24,129 nucleotides of DNA. Source: an uncultured Spirochaetales bacterium. GTDB lineage: Bacteria > Spirochaetota > Spirochaetia > Sphaerochaetales > Sphaerochaetaceae. Positions 1-6,919 of the stretch are shown one piece after another. Numbering within the stretch: the stretch's first letter is position 1; every line of letters starts with the position of its first letter. Under the pieces are notes generated by a model that did not search any database, was not told where the DNA came from, and saw nothing but the letters and a program-made list of their open reading frames with translations. Both the position numbers and the translations under genes were made by a program. The stretch spans positions 1 to 24,129 of the forward strand of contig CAKQTE010000099.1 in assembly GCA_934276485.1 (NCBI GenBank), written 5' to 3'.

Positions 1-2
1 TA

Positions 3-101
3 TCATACGTCAAGGAATTGATTTGGAATCATAGGATGCATGAAACTCTGGAACAGGTTCTCAATGAAAATCTTTGGGATCCGATTGCTTCTTGGTCCTA
101 G
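3..101 (+). CDS. Possible 3' end of an unidentified plus-strand gene (partial)
   Basis: Frame 3 is open from the left edge to a TAG at 99-101 and encodes about 32 residues ending in LWDPIASWS. The mix of charged, aromatic and aliphatic residues looks like a real protein C-terminus, and the other two plus frames stop within the first 33 bases. If real, it converges on the 139-residue minus-strand gene with a 28-bp gap and no terminator hairpin that I can see. I do not recognise the family. The open stretch is short enough to be chance, so confidence is low. Confidence 0.4.
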   Translation, partial: SYVKELIWNHRMHETLEQVLNENLWDPIASWS

Positions 102-129
102 AAGTCACCATTTGTTAAATTAACTGCCA

Positions 130-549
130 TTAAAAGATTTCTATGTAAGTTTTTCCAGTTCCTTCTGATATTACACCAAATGAAGCAGAACCTAGAAAAG
201 CAGGATTGGAAAGCTTGAGAACGCATTTGTTTGCGCTATAGAATTCAAGCTTTTCATTATCTTTCTTGAAGACAATCTTTCTCTCTATGGAAAGAGGGAT
301 ATCTATATCCAGAGAGAACATCTTTCCACTGATTCCTGTCTCAGAAAACAGAAGATAGTCATTGGGAGTATGCAGAAGTAATAGGCGAGATCTTGCATCC
401 TTTTCATTGGATGATGATAGTGTCATCTCTCCTTTTTCAGGGAGAGTGAACATTACACATAGATTGTCTTTTCCTTCATATGTATATGAGTGAAGGGTTG
501 TTATTACATGTTTTGGATGTTTGATCCATATAGCTTTACTTGTATTCAT
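130..549 (-). CDS. Hypothetical beta-rich protein, 139 aa
   Basis: I do not recognise the family. The product is soluble, with no signal peptide or membrane segment. It has alternating short hydrophobic and polar stretches that suggest a mostly beta fold. The C-terminal half (LEFYSANKCVLKLSN, then SASFGVISEGTGKTYIEIF) resembles strands of concanavalin-like jelly rolls, but this is only an impression. The ATG at 549 lies 9 bases after the stop of the HAD phosphatase gene, so it is probably the last gene of the methyltransferase-HAD operon. The bases before the ATG are A-rich with no good Shine-Dalgarno, which fits translation coupled to the gene in front. Confidence 0.65.
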   Translation of the reverse strand: MNTSKAIWIKHPKHVITTLHSYTYEGKDNLCVMFTLPEKGEMTLSSSNEKDARSRLLLLHTPNDYLLFSETGISGKMFSLDIDIPLSIERKIVFKKDNEKLEFYSANKCVLKLSNPAFLGSASFGVISEGTGKTYIEIF

Positions 550-558
550 TTTTTTTCA

Positions 559-1371
559 CTAAATCACGTTGAGAATATCATGAAGAGCATAATATATGCC
601 ATCCTCATTGTTTGTTTTGGTAATTAGCTTTGCGCTCTTCTTTACTTCCTCGGATCCATTTCCCATAGCAATGCCCATTCCAACGCTTTGGATCATTCCA
701 AGATCATTGTTCCAATCTCCAAATGCAATCATTTTCTCTCTTGGAATGTTCAAGTATTGTTCTAGTGCTGCAACTGCATTCTTCTTATCTGTATTTAAAG
801 GGAGAACCTCGAAGTTTGTGGATGCAGATGTGACAAGAGTAGCCTTTCCTTCAAGTGGCTTTTCAAGCCTTGCCATAAGAGTCTTGATTACATTTGATCT
901 ATCATCCTTTATAAGGATCTTATACACAGGCTCTTTCAATGCTTTTTCAACAGCATCCATATCGCGAATATCCATCCTAACGCCTGGTTTTCTACATATC
1001 TTGTCTTGGATCTCAAACCACTCGTCATCCGAGTCGATTGCATATTCATTCTCTGCAAATGCAGTGATTGATTTTGCTTCTCGATTCAGAAGCTTTGCAG
1101 CAAGAGTATATGCATCTTTCTCAATTCTCTCGGATCTTATGATAGTGTTTCCATCCTTTATCAGGGCTCCATTTATAGCAGAATAGATAGGATCCTTAAG
1201 TCCTAACTCTTCAGCTAGAAATCTCATGCCTTGGATATATCTTCCAGAAGAGAGAACTATTCTTATGCCTTTTTCACGAGCACGTGCGAAAGCTTCTATT
1301 GTTTTTGGGCTTATTGATAAGTCATCCCTCAATAGTGTTCCATCGATATCTGTTAGTATTAGTGAATACAT
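559..1371 (-). CDS. Cof-type HAD-IIB phosphatase, 270 aa
   Basis: A cytosolic Mg-dependent phosphatase of the Cof/YidA group, which usually removes phosphate from sugar phosphates or related small metabolites; the substrate cannot be read here. Motif I is LILTDIDGTLL near the N-terminus, with the nucleophile and acid/base aspartates at residues 8 and 10. Motif II is RIVLSSGR, the cap domain fills the middle, and motif IV is AFGDWNNDLGM near residue 225-235. The frame is open further upstream, but I chose the ATG at 1371. It places motif I at the usual distance, and a GAGG ribosome site overlaps the TGA of the upstream methyltransferase gene (TGAGGCTAATATG), so the pair is translationally coupled. 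Confidence 0.93.
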   Translation of the reverse strand: MYSLILTDIDGTLLRDDLSISPKTIEAFARAREKGIRIVLSSGRYIQGMRFLAEELGLKDPIYSAINGALIKDGNTIIRSERIEKDAYTLAAKLLNREAKSITAFAENEYAIDSDDEWFEIQDKICRKPGVRMDIRDMDAVEKALKEPVYKILIKDDRSNVIKTLMARLEKPLEGKATLVTSASTNFEVLPLNTDKKNAVAALEQYLNIPREKMIAFGDWNNDLGMIQSVGMGIAMGNGSEEVKKSAKLITKTNNEDGIYYALHDILNVI

Positions 1372-1378
1372 ATTAGCC

Positions 1379-2149
1379 TCAGATCTTTCTTGCCTTGAAA
1401 GCAAGGTAAGAGTCATGTACAAAGGAATCTGTTGGTTCAGATGCTGCTCTGTCTGAATAGAAATCCTCTATAACAAATCCAGTTTTTAGCAATCCTCCAA
1501 TGATAGAGTCAAGGGTATGTGAGAACTCAATTGTATCCTTTGTCTTTATTCGTTTTTGCAATTGCTTTTCAGATAAAGAAGTTGTGTCAGAATAGGGAAG
1601 TGTGTATTTGATCTTCAATTTCCTTTCCTGACATCTTTCATCAAATGCATATAGAATTGGATTTGCAATTCCAAATAGGAAATATCCACCTTTCTTTAGA
1701 ATTCTATGGACCTCTCTATATGCGGGCATGACATCTTCAATAAAGTTGAATGAAACAGGATTTATGATGAAATCAAAAGCATCGGACTGCAATCCTGTCT
1801 TCCTGATATCAGCTTGGATCAAATCTGCTTTCAAGCTATAGCGCTCAAGAGCAATCCTATCTTGATTTAGCTGTCCGTCAGATTGGTCTACAGTCGTAAC
1901 ATCAGAGCCAAATGCCGCCATTATAGGTGTCTGCTGGCCGCCAGCACCAGCAAGTAGCAACACGCGTTTGTCTTTTGCATCTTCTATCCAGGAGAACGGA
2001 ACGAAAGAATCAGGCGTGATCATTATTTCCGGCTTTCCGTTTTGAGCTTTCCTTATCTCTTCCTCGGTGGCTATTCGAGACCAATAATTACCTCTCAAAA
2101 CTTCCTCATTCCAAGCTAATCTATTTATATTTGCAACATCATCATTCAT
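1379..2149 (-). CDS. Class I SAM-dependent methyltransferase, 256 aa
   Basis: A probable cytosolic small-molecule methyltransferase of the Methyltransf_11/25 type; the acceptor is unknown. Glycine-rich motif I is RVLLLAGAGGQ at about residues 61-71, followed by the acidic loop TTVDQSDGQL that would hold the SAM ribose. Motif IV is DFIINPVSFNFIED, and the following helix-strand carries EVHRILKKGGYFLFGIANP. The N-terminal pattern NRLAWNEEVLRGNYW with a later ARKAQNG-like segment is typical of one family of these enzymes and supports the ATG at 2149. It is the first gene of a three-gene operon with the HAD phosphatase and the 139-aa protein. An extended -10 lies only 8 bases upstream of the ATG and there is no ribosome site, so the mRNA may be leaderless. 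Confidence 0.9.
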   Translation of the reverse strand: MNDDVANINRLAWNEEVLRGNYWSRIATEEEIRKAQNGKPEIMITPDSFVPFSWIEDAKDKRVLLLAGAGGQQTPIMAAFGSDVTTVDQSDGQLNQDRIALERYSLKADLIQADIRKTGLQSDAFDFIINPVSFNFIEDVMPAYREVHRILKKGGYFLFGIANPILYAFDERCQERKLKIKYTLPYSDTTSLSEKQLQKRIKTKDTIEFSHTLDSIIGGLLKTGFVIEDFYSDRAASEPTDSFVHDSYLAFKARKI

Positions 2150-2157
2150 AAATTCTT

Positions 2158-2166
2158 ATTATAGCA
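2158..2166 (-). promoter_or_regulatory. Extended -10 promoter of the methyltransferase operon
   Basis: The minus strand reads TGCTATAAT here, a perfect extended -10. The spacer to the ATG at 2149 is AAGAATTT, 8 bases, so transcription should begin 0-2 bases before the start codon. No good -35 hexamer is seen at 17 bp, as is common for extended -10 promoters. The same TGCTATAATA occurs before the AAA-ATPase gene at 23034. Confidence 0.6.
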
Positions 2167-2192
2167 CGAAAAAAGATTTTGGTTTTCCAGTG

Positions 2193-2729
2193 CTAACATC
2201 GATTTTCATCTTTCCAAAGAACGATAGTGCCTTCTTCTTGGGTTTTCTTGAGATCAATCAAGCGTTGGTTCCTGCTACCTCTGAACTGCAACGAGATATC
2301 TTTCTCTTGAATGATAAATGGTCCATCTACAAGTACATCTGCATACTTCAGGATCTCTTTTGATAGCCGGGAAGTTGCTCTGGATTCTTTTTTTCCAATC
2401 AATTCTTCATAAGTAAAGCCAGAGAATATCCATATTGATTTATTTTCGCATTCAGATCTTACGCGTTTTATTAGAGACAAGACTGTCTCTTGGTTTTCCC
2501 TCTCCATAGGCTCTCCTCCTAAAAGAGTTATGCCATTTATATAGTCTGGGCGTAGAGATGAGATAATCTTATCTTCGACTTCCTTTGTGTATTCATCTCC
2601 ATAGTCAAATGCCCATGCCTCTCTATTGAAACACTCTTTGCAATGGTGTCGACAGCCTGAGACAAATAGGGATGTTCTGACTCCCGGACCGTTTGCTATA
2701 TCGTAGAATTTGATGTTTGCGTAGTTCAT
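2193..2729 (-). CDS. nrdG: Anaerobic ribonucleoside-triphosphate reductase activating protein
   Basis: A radical SAM activase that uses a [4Fe-4S] cluster and SAM to generate the glycyl radical on NrdD. The cluster motif is SGCRHHCKECF with cysteines at residues 26, 30 and 33 (CX3CX2C, usual for NrdG). The N-terminal IKFYDIANGPGVRTSLFVSGC and the GGEP motif (ITLLGGEPM) for SAM binding are also present. At 178 residues it is normal length. The ATG at 2729 has AAAGGA 8-9 bases upstream. Its partner nrdD lies 6.3 kb away on the same strand, separated by unrelated genes, whereas the two are normally adjacent. There is no NrdR box before it, and a terminator-like hairpin lies at 2757-2794, so its transcription must differ from that of nrdD. 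Confidence 0.96.
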   Translation of the reverse strand: MNYANIKFYDIANGPGVRTSLFVSGCRHHCKECFNREAWAFDYGDEYTKEVEDKIISSLRPDYINGITLLGGEPMERENQETVLSLIKRVRSECENKSIWIFSGFTYEELIGKKESRATSRLSKEILKYADVLVDGPFIIQEKDISLQFRGSRNQRLIDLKKTQEEGTIVLWKDENRC

Positions 2730-2750
2730 ATTTTATATCCTTTGAAAGCA

Positions 2751-2799
2751 TTTACTTTTTAGTAAAAAGGATGAAACTGCAATGGAATCATCCTGCATA
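2751..2799 (-). terminator. Terminator-like hairpin upstream of nrdG (copy 1 of a direct repeat)
   Basis: GGATGA (2769-2774) and TCATCC (2788-2793) form a 6-bp stem around a 13-base loop. On the minus strand the stem is followed by TTTTTACT, the form of an intrinsic terminator or attenuator. About 33 bases match the nrdD terminator at 8968-9003 with one substitution (loop T/C) and a 2-base change in A-tract length. A second small inverted repeat, TTTACT-TTTT-AGTAAA (2751-2766), abuts it. It lies about 40 bases from the nrdG start, an odd place for a terminator unless it attenuates nrdG or is a remnant of the original nrdD end. Confidence 0.65.
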
Positions 2800-2979
2800 A
2801 TTCCAACTTTTTCTGAAATAAACTCTTATAAAATCCCCGTATTTCGATAAAAACAAGAGAAAAATAAGACTTACTTGGAATTTTAAGTTTGTGACTTAGA
2901 AAACACATGAGTAATTACAGAAAACTATTCATCTGGATATGTTTCCTTTCCAGTATTAAAATACTAATGGTCTCTTTCA
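2800..2979. other. Intergenic stretch after the AlbA_2 gene, no gene seen
   Basis: AT-rich sequence with no convincing ORF. It contains AAAATCCCCGT at 2830-2840, whose reverse complement occurs in the hairpin at 4972-4982. It also holds an AT-only inverted repeat AGTATT-AA-AATACT at 2952-2965 just past the AlbA_2 gene stop, without a clear U-tract. Any nrdG promoter should lie here on the minus strand; the best I can find is TTGTTT with TTATAA at a poor 19-bp spacing. Confidence 0.4.
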
Positions 2980-4494
2980 TTAAATCATTTCATTTAGCTG
3001 ATTTAGTACTTTTTGTATTGACCAGCGAAATTCTGCTCTTGTTGGATTGATCATATATTTTGTTGCTTTTGCCTTTCCTACCGAAGTTATACGGTCTTTC
3101 TTCATCAATGTTGATAGTATTGTCCTTATTCTGTAGCTGGTATATTTAGGAAATTTCTCAATTATTTCTGTCTTTGATACAGGAACAACATTATTAAGAA
3201 TGAATCGAAGAACTTGCTGTTCGTCATTTTTTAAGTCAGGAAAGGAGGCTGCATCTACTTTCCAAAAGCACAAGTTTGTATACATCAGATTTGTTGTAAT
3301 TGATGGTGTCATTAATTTATTCTTCAAAGCAACAGAAATAATCTCCTTTCCTCCACCACCTTGTCTCTCTGAATAACCAAGATAACGAAATGCCTTCATA
3401 ATAATTTCATTTCTGCATACCGAGTTACCACCACGTTCAAAATCTTGAATACTTACAAGCATTTTTCCTGGATTATGAAATAAGTAGTAATCATTGTGTA
3501 CTTCTACTTTCAGCATACTTCCAGGGATTCTGTAATCTGCATGAGCGAGCATATTAACAAGTGCTTCCCTAAGGGCAATTATGAGTGAATGTTCAACCCG
3601 CATTTGCTTTTCATCTAACTCAAAAGAATTGGTATCAGATGCAAGCAACTTATCGTATACGATGTTAAAAAAGTTGAATATATTCATCTCTCGGATATTA
3701 GGCGTGTCAGTCGCTACACGATCACTCCAGCGTGATGTCGAATTTCTGTAGTCAAAGTAGTCCAAATGGTAAGAAGGGAAAACGTCTGTTATCGAGTTGT
3801 ATTTTCCGAAGAACAGAAGACATCCCTGCTTGGGGCAGAATTTCTGAGTGCGTCTATTTATTCCAAAGAATCCAAGTTCAATCAATAGCTCTTCATTGGT
3901 TTTCTTCTCATATTCTTTCTCAGGATATCTGGATGATATGATAGTTTTGAAAGCAGTAATAGAAGTCTCATCTAAATCTAAGATATTGAAATCGGGCAAT
4001 AAAATAGAGTCGACAATTGTCTGAGAGTTTCTTATTAGGGCATCAAGCTCTTCTTTTGATGCTTTCTTATCAGATTCACCTTGTCGTATAAAGGTCATCT
4101 GAAGATTTCCCTTTATGAAGATAGGTTTTTGATTTGCTTGTGCTTCCGGAACATTAATCACAACTACTTTTTTCCCTGTAATATCTGTAATAATACTTAC
4201 ATCAGAATTATCAAGAATATTCAGGTTTACGTTTGTTACACATGAACAAGCCGCCAAGAAAGCGTTTACCATCTCACTTGGATTATCTACACCTGTGACA
4301 GAGAAAACATTTTTAGGTTCCTCATGTATTCCTAGAAGAATTGTTCCTCCATCTGTATTGGCAAAAGCAGAATAAGTATCCCATAGATTTTTAGGAAGAT
4401 CTGTTTTTGCTGTTTTACATTCGAGACTATGATGTTCGACAGAAGAAGCAAGTCCAAAAATTTTTAGTATATCAATTGGGTTATCGTTATTCAT
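2980..4494 (-). CDS. AlbA_2 (Schlafen-type) DNA-binding / HATPase regulator-like protein, 504 aa
   Basis: An ATP-binding putative transcriptional regulator of the COG2865 type, often misnamed RecG-like helicase. The N-terminal AlbA_2 domain (about residues 20-140) carries ECKTAK, LPKNLWDTYSAFANTDGG and ILLGI, plus FIRQGESDKKAS. The central GHKL ATPase-like domain (about 300-385) has REALVNMLAHADYR, HNPGKML and a glycine-rich ERQGGGGKEI. The C-terminus (about 430-480) looks like a winged helix. I chose the ATG at 4494, which has AAGGA at good spacing. The frame is open to 4548, but that extension runs into the 11-bp repeats at 4532-4553. The gene stands alone with a complex upstream region of paired repeats and palindromes, which suggests autoregulation. 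The target is unknown. Confidence 0.88.
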   Translation of the reverse strand: MNNDNPIDILKIFGLASSVEHHSLECKTAKTDLPKNLWDTYSAFANTDGGTILLGIHEEPKNVFSVTGVDNPSEMVNAFLAACSCVTNVNLNILDNSDVSIITDITGKKVVVINVPEAQANQKPIFIKGNLQMTFIRQGESDKKASKEELDALIRNSQTIVDSILLPDFNILDLDETSITAFKTIISSRYPEKEYEKKTNEELLIELGFFGINRRTQKFCPKQGCLLFFGKYNSITDVFPSYHLDYFDYRNSTSRWSDRVATDTPNIREMNIFNFFNIVYDKLLASDTNSFELDEKQMRVEHSLIIALREALVNMLAHADYRIPGSMLKVEVHNDYYLFHNPGKMLVSIQDFERGGNSVCRNEIIMKAFRYLGYSERQGGGGKEIISVALKNKLMTPSITTNLMYTNLCFWKVDAASFPDLKNDEQQVLRFILNNVVPVSKTEIIEKFPKYTSYRIRTILSTLMKKDRITSVGKAKATKYMINPTRAEFRWSIQKVLNQLNEMI

Positions 4495-4531
4495 AGTGTC
4501 CTTCTCTTTTTTAATGAATCTTCTTGGAGTT

Positions 4532-4553
4532 TCACACGATTCTCGCACGATTC
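4532..4553. repeat. Tandem 11-bp repeat pair A, in the leader of the AlbA_2 gene
   Basis: Two abutting 11-bp units, TCACACGATTC (4532-4542) and TCGCACGATTC (4543-4553), differ at one base. They lie between the likely transcription start (about 4618) and the ATG (4494). The 11-bp period puts both units on one face of the helix. The same unit occurs as pair B exactly 132 bp away. Confidence 0.85.
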
Positions 4554-4582
4554 AATTTTAGTCACACAAAACAGTGATAATA

Positions 4583-4611
4583 ATATATCTTCTTTACTAG
4601 TAAAGATATAT
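4583..4611. repeat. Inverted repeat in the AlbA_2 gene leader
   Basis: ATATATCTT (4583-4591) pairs with AAGATATAT (4603-4611) around 11 bases. The inner 14 bases CTTTACTAGTAAAG (4592-4605) are themselves a perfect palindrome offset from the outer one. It could be an operator or an RNA hairpin in the 5' leader. The arms are AT-only except for one G-C pair. Confidence 0.55.
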
Positions 4612-4619
4612 TTTTATGT

Positions 4620-4636
4620 TGATGATTATATCATCA
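4620..4636 (-). promoter_or_regulatory. AlbA_2 gene -10 box inside a perfect palindrome
   Basis: TGATGAT-TAT-ATCATCA is a perfect 7-bp inverted repeat. On the minus strand its centre contains TATAAT (4630 to 4625), a perfect -10. At 17 bp further upstream there is no good -35 (ACAAAC). A protein bound to this palindrome would cover the -10. Repeat pair B lies about 46-67 bp upstream of the predicted start and pair A about 65-86 bp downstream. Confidence 0.6.
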
Positions 4637-4663
4637 CTTGCTTTCCTGTTTGTTAACAAATTT

Positions 4664-4685
4664 TCGCACGATTTTCGCACGATTC
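4664..4685. repeat. Tandem 11-bp repeat pair B, upstream of the AlbA_2 promoter
   Basis: TCGCACGATTT (4664-4674) and TCGCACGATTC (4675-4685) abut and differ at one base. They match pair A. The distance between pairs is 132 bp, a whole multiple of 11, so both pairs would face the same side of B-form DNA if bound by one protein. Confidence 0.85.
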
Positions 4686-5052
4686 AAACTAGAAGTTTAC
4701 TTACAAGATAAGCCTCATTATACTTTAAAATTGACGAGATTAACAGAGAAATAAGTACGAGGGGTTAAGTCTTATCCATTGACAAAATTATATAGCAATA
4801 ATTGTAGGTAAGCTAAGAGCCCAGTCAAGACAATATATGTATAATTATCCGAATAGCTAGGCTAACTTAGTGTTATGAGTTATCAGTTATCTGGAAAGTT
4901 CCTTCCTTATCTCCTAAGTTTAGGACTTTTGAGATTGTAAAAACACGCAAAATTCCCGTCTAGAGCGTAGAACGGGGATTTTCAGCGACGAAACCTTGTC
5001 TCAATCCGCACTATTAAATGAGATACAACAATAGAAAATCTTATTTTCCTAA
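4686..5052. other. Gene-poor AT-rich stretch between the AlbA_2 gene and the ABC operon
   Basis: No ORF I would defend. Contents: a possible minus-strand promoter TTGACT-N16-TACAAT (4828 to 4801) that could give the AlbA_2 gene a longer leader; three 7-bp units GTTATGA/GTTATCA/GTTATCT in tandem (4872-4892); a small perfect inverted repeat CCTAA-GT-TTAGG (4913-4924); and the strong hairpin at 4949-4982. A short non-coding transcript ending at that hairpin is possible, but nothing identifies it. Confidence 0.4.
4949..4982. terminator. Strong isolated hairpin, possible bidirectional terminator
   Basis: AAAATTCCCGT (4949-4959) pairs with ACGGGGATTTT (4972-4982) over 11 positions with one G-U. 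Inner CTA/TAG pairing extends it, leaving loop GAGCG. Each strand ends the stem in a short T-run. No known gene ends here on either strand, so it may end an unannotated small RNA or shield the ABC promoter at 5053 from upstream transcription. Confidence 0.5.
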
Positions 5053-5080
5053 TTGACAGCAAAGATGAATTTACTATAAA
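5053..5080 (+). promoter_or_regulatory. Sigma-70-type promoter of the ABC exporter operon
   Basis: TTGACA (5053-5058), a 16-bp spacer and TATAAA (5075-5080). This predicts a transcription start at about 5087, the first base of the AGTTAGC palindrome. Confidence 0.7.
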
Positions 5081-5086
5081 ACATAT

Positions 5087-5104
5087 AGTTAGCGACTGCT
5101 AACT
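5087..5104. promoter_or_regulatory. Operator-like palindrome at the ABC operon transcription start
   Basis: AGTTAGC-GACT-GCTAACT is a perfect 7-bp inverted repeat with a 4-base centre, beginning at the predicted +1. Repressors of the MarR type in front of multidrug exporters often use GTTAGC/GCTAAC-like half-sites; that link is inference. No regulator gene lies beside it. Confidence 0.6.
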
Positions 5105-5133
5105 TATTGAATTTGAGTGCAGTTGTTTTTTAT

Positions 5134-5171
5134 TTAGCATTAGAGGTAGTTGTGACTAACCACTGTGCTAA
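5134..5171 (+). promoter_or_regulatory. Leader inverted repeat before the first ABC gene
   Basis: TTAGCA (5134-5139) can pair with TGCTAA (5166-5171). Inside, GGTAGT pairs with ACTAACC with one bulge. The last bases run into the ribosome site (TGCTAAGGAG). The half-sites resemble those of the palindrome at 5087, so this may be a second operator or an RNA structure beside the start site. Confidence 0.4.
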
Positions 5172-5187
5172 GGAGAGATTAAAACCG

Positions 5188-6918
5188 ATGATCAATAAAC
5201 GTCTGATAGGACTCGTGAAGAATAGCAAGAAATACATTGCTTTGAATGTGATATCTCAATGGATATCGTTATGTGCAAATATCACCTTGATGGGAATGTT
5301 TGCATATTTTCTAGAGCAGGTATATCTAGGGAATTTAACACATAATGTTTTTGTTTCTATTGTAGTTGTGACTATTGTTTCTCTAATTATTCGATTTATT
5401 TGCACTTTAATATCTTCAAAAATGAGTTATTTGAGTTCAAAAAGCGTAAAGAAAACATTAAGGTGCTTGATCTATCAAAAGCTTTTGCGCTTGGGACCAT
5501 CATATAGGGAGAAGATCAAGACAAGTGAAGTAACACAAGTGAGCGTAGAAGGAGTTGAACAACTAGAGACATATTTTGGTGCCTACCTTCCACAGTTCTT
5601 TTATGCTCTCATTTCCCCTTTGACTTTGTTCTGTGTATTGAGTTTCATTAGTTTTTCTTCTGCCCTCATATTGCTTCTGTGTGTGCCTTTGATTCCTATC
5701 ACGATAATAGTTGTTCAGAAGTGGGCTAAAAAACTTCTATCAAAATATTGGGTTGAATATGCAACTCTTGGAGATACTTTTCTTGAAAACATCCAAGGCC
5801 TGACTACTACCAAAATCTATCAAGCAGATGAATACAAACATAAAGAGATGAATGCTCAAAGTGAGCGCTTCAGAAAGATAACAATGAAGGTTCTCTCTAT
5901 GCAACTCAACTCAATCACGATTATGGATCTTATTGCATATGGAGGTGCTGCTCTTGGCATCATGATGGCAATTATTGAATTGAATCAAGGACGTGTTGAT
6001 CTTTTTGGATGCGTGATGATCATTCTTCTTTCTGCAGATTTCTTCTTGCCAATGCGTCTATTGGGAAGTTTCTTCCATATTGCCATGAATGGAATGGCAG
6101 CCTCTGAAAAGATATTCAGATTGTTGGATCAGAAAGAAGATGAAGATAAACAATGCTACATTGCAAAAGACTGTGGGCTTGAGATTTCCGATCTTTCATA
6201 TTCATATGATCAAAAACGAAATGTTCTTGAACGTGTCAATGTTTCCATTCCAGAGGGAAGTTTTGTAGCTCTTGTTGGAGAATCAGGAAGTGGAAAGAGT
6301 ACAATTGCATCAATATTGATGGAAAGAAACAAGGACTATAAGGGTAGCATCAAAATAGGAGGAGAAGAGCTTTCTTCTATTAACGAGCGAAGCTTGATGT
6401 CCAATATTACATACATCAGTAATCAAAGTTATATCTTTAAGGGGAGTGTTAGAGATAATTTATGTATTGCTAAATCTGATGCAACAGATAGCGATATGTG
6501 GGCAGCTCTTGAATCTGTTAATCTTGCATCATTTTTAAGATCTGAGGACGGGCTAGATACCCAACTCGAGGAAAAGGGTTCCAATTTATCCGGCGGTCAA
6601 TGCCAGCGTCTTGCTCTTGCACGAGCACTCCTTCATGACAGCAGAATCTACATATTTGATGAAGCCACATCCAATATCGATGTAGAGAGTGAGAATGCAA
6701 TCATGAAGCGAATCCATGAGCTAGCAAAGACAAAGACTGTAATTCTGATCTCGCATAGGCTTTTGAATGTTGTTAATGCAGACAATATATATGTTTTGGA
6801 AAATGGTCATCTTGTTGAGAGTGGTAATCATAAGAGTCTGATCAAAAACAATGGTGTTTATAGAAGATTATGGGATGCCCAACAGGAGTTGGAAGGATTT
6901 GTAGGGGAGGCAGTCTGA
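5188..6918 (+). CDS. ABC exporter half-transporter, membrane + ATPase, 576 aa
   Basis: A type IV ABC exporter subunit in the inner membrane, expected to pair with the next gene product. The first ~310 residues hold about six membrane segments, and the ATPase domain follows. It has Walker A GESGSGKST, a Q-loop in YISNQSYIF, a canonical signature LSGGQ, Walker B RIYIFDEATS with the catalytic glutamate, a D-loop SNID and H-loop ISHR. The cargo is unknown. The family includes CydDC-like and multidrug or peptide exporters. The frame is open to a TTG at 5107, but I chose the ATG at 5188, preceded by AAGGAGAG, because the extension overlaps the leader structure. The next gene starts 1 base after its stop. 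Confidence 0.9.
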   Translation: MINKRLIGLVKNSKKYIALNVISQWISLCANITLMGMFAYFLEQVYLGNLTHNVFVSIVVVTIVSLIIRFICTLISSKMSYLSSKSVKKTLRCLIYQKLLRLGPSYREKIKTSEVTQVSVEGVEQLETYFGAYLPQFFYALISPLTLFCVLSFISFSSALILLLCVPLIPITIIVVQKWAKKLLSKYWVEYATLGDTFLENIQGLTTTKIYQADEYKHKEMNAQSERFRKITMKVLSMQLNSITIMDLIAYGGAALGIMMAIIELNQGRVDLFGCVMIILLSADFFLPMRLLGSFFHIAMNGMAASEKIFRLLDQKEDEDKQCYIAKDCGLEISDLSYSYDQKRNVLERVNVSIPEGSFVALVGESGSGKSTIASILMERNKDYKGSIKIGGEELSSINERSLMSNITYISNQSYIFKGSVRDNLCIAKSDATDSDMWAALESVNLASFLRSEDGLDTQLEEKGSNLSGGQCQRLALARALLHDSRIYIFDEATSNIDVESENAIMKRIHELAKTKTVILISHRLLNVVNADNIYVLENGHLVESGNHKSLIKNNGVYRRLWDAQQELEGFVGEAV

Positions 6919-6919
6919 T

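Noticed and set aside
596..1186. Long plus-strand open frame of 196 codons opposite the HAD phosphatase
   Set aside because: It lies wholly antisense to a gene with clear catalytic motifs, and its translation is serine/phenylalanine-rich with no family resemblance.
2167..2192. Hairpin TGG-AAAA-CCA followed by six T on the minus strand as the nrdG terminator
   Set aside because: A three-pair stem is too weak to support.
2952..2965. AGTATT-AA-AATACT as terminator of the AlbA_2 gene
   Set aside because: A 2-base loop, AT-rich arms and no T-run make a working terminator unlikely.
4532..4685. 11-bp repeats as a small CRISPR array or phage attachment sites
   Set aside because: Units abut without spacers, are far too short for CRISPR, and no cas or integrase gene is present; regulatory sites fit better.
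2830..4982. AAAATCCCCGT and its reverse complement as terminal inverted repeats of a transposon around the AlbA_2 gene
   Set aside because: Only 11 bp match, one copy is inside a hairpin, no target duplication was seen, and the gene is not a transposase.
6518..6700. Minus-strand 60-codon frame inside the first ABC gene
   Set aside because: It runs antisense to the conserved signature and Walker B region of the ABC ATPase.
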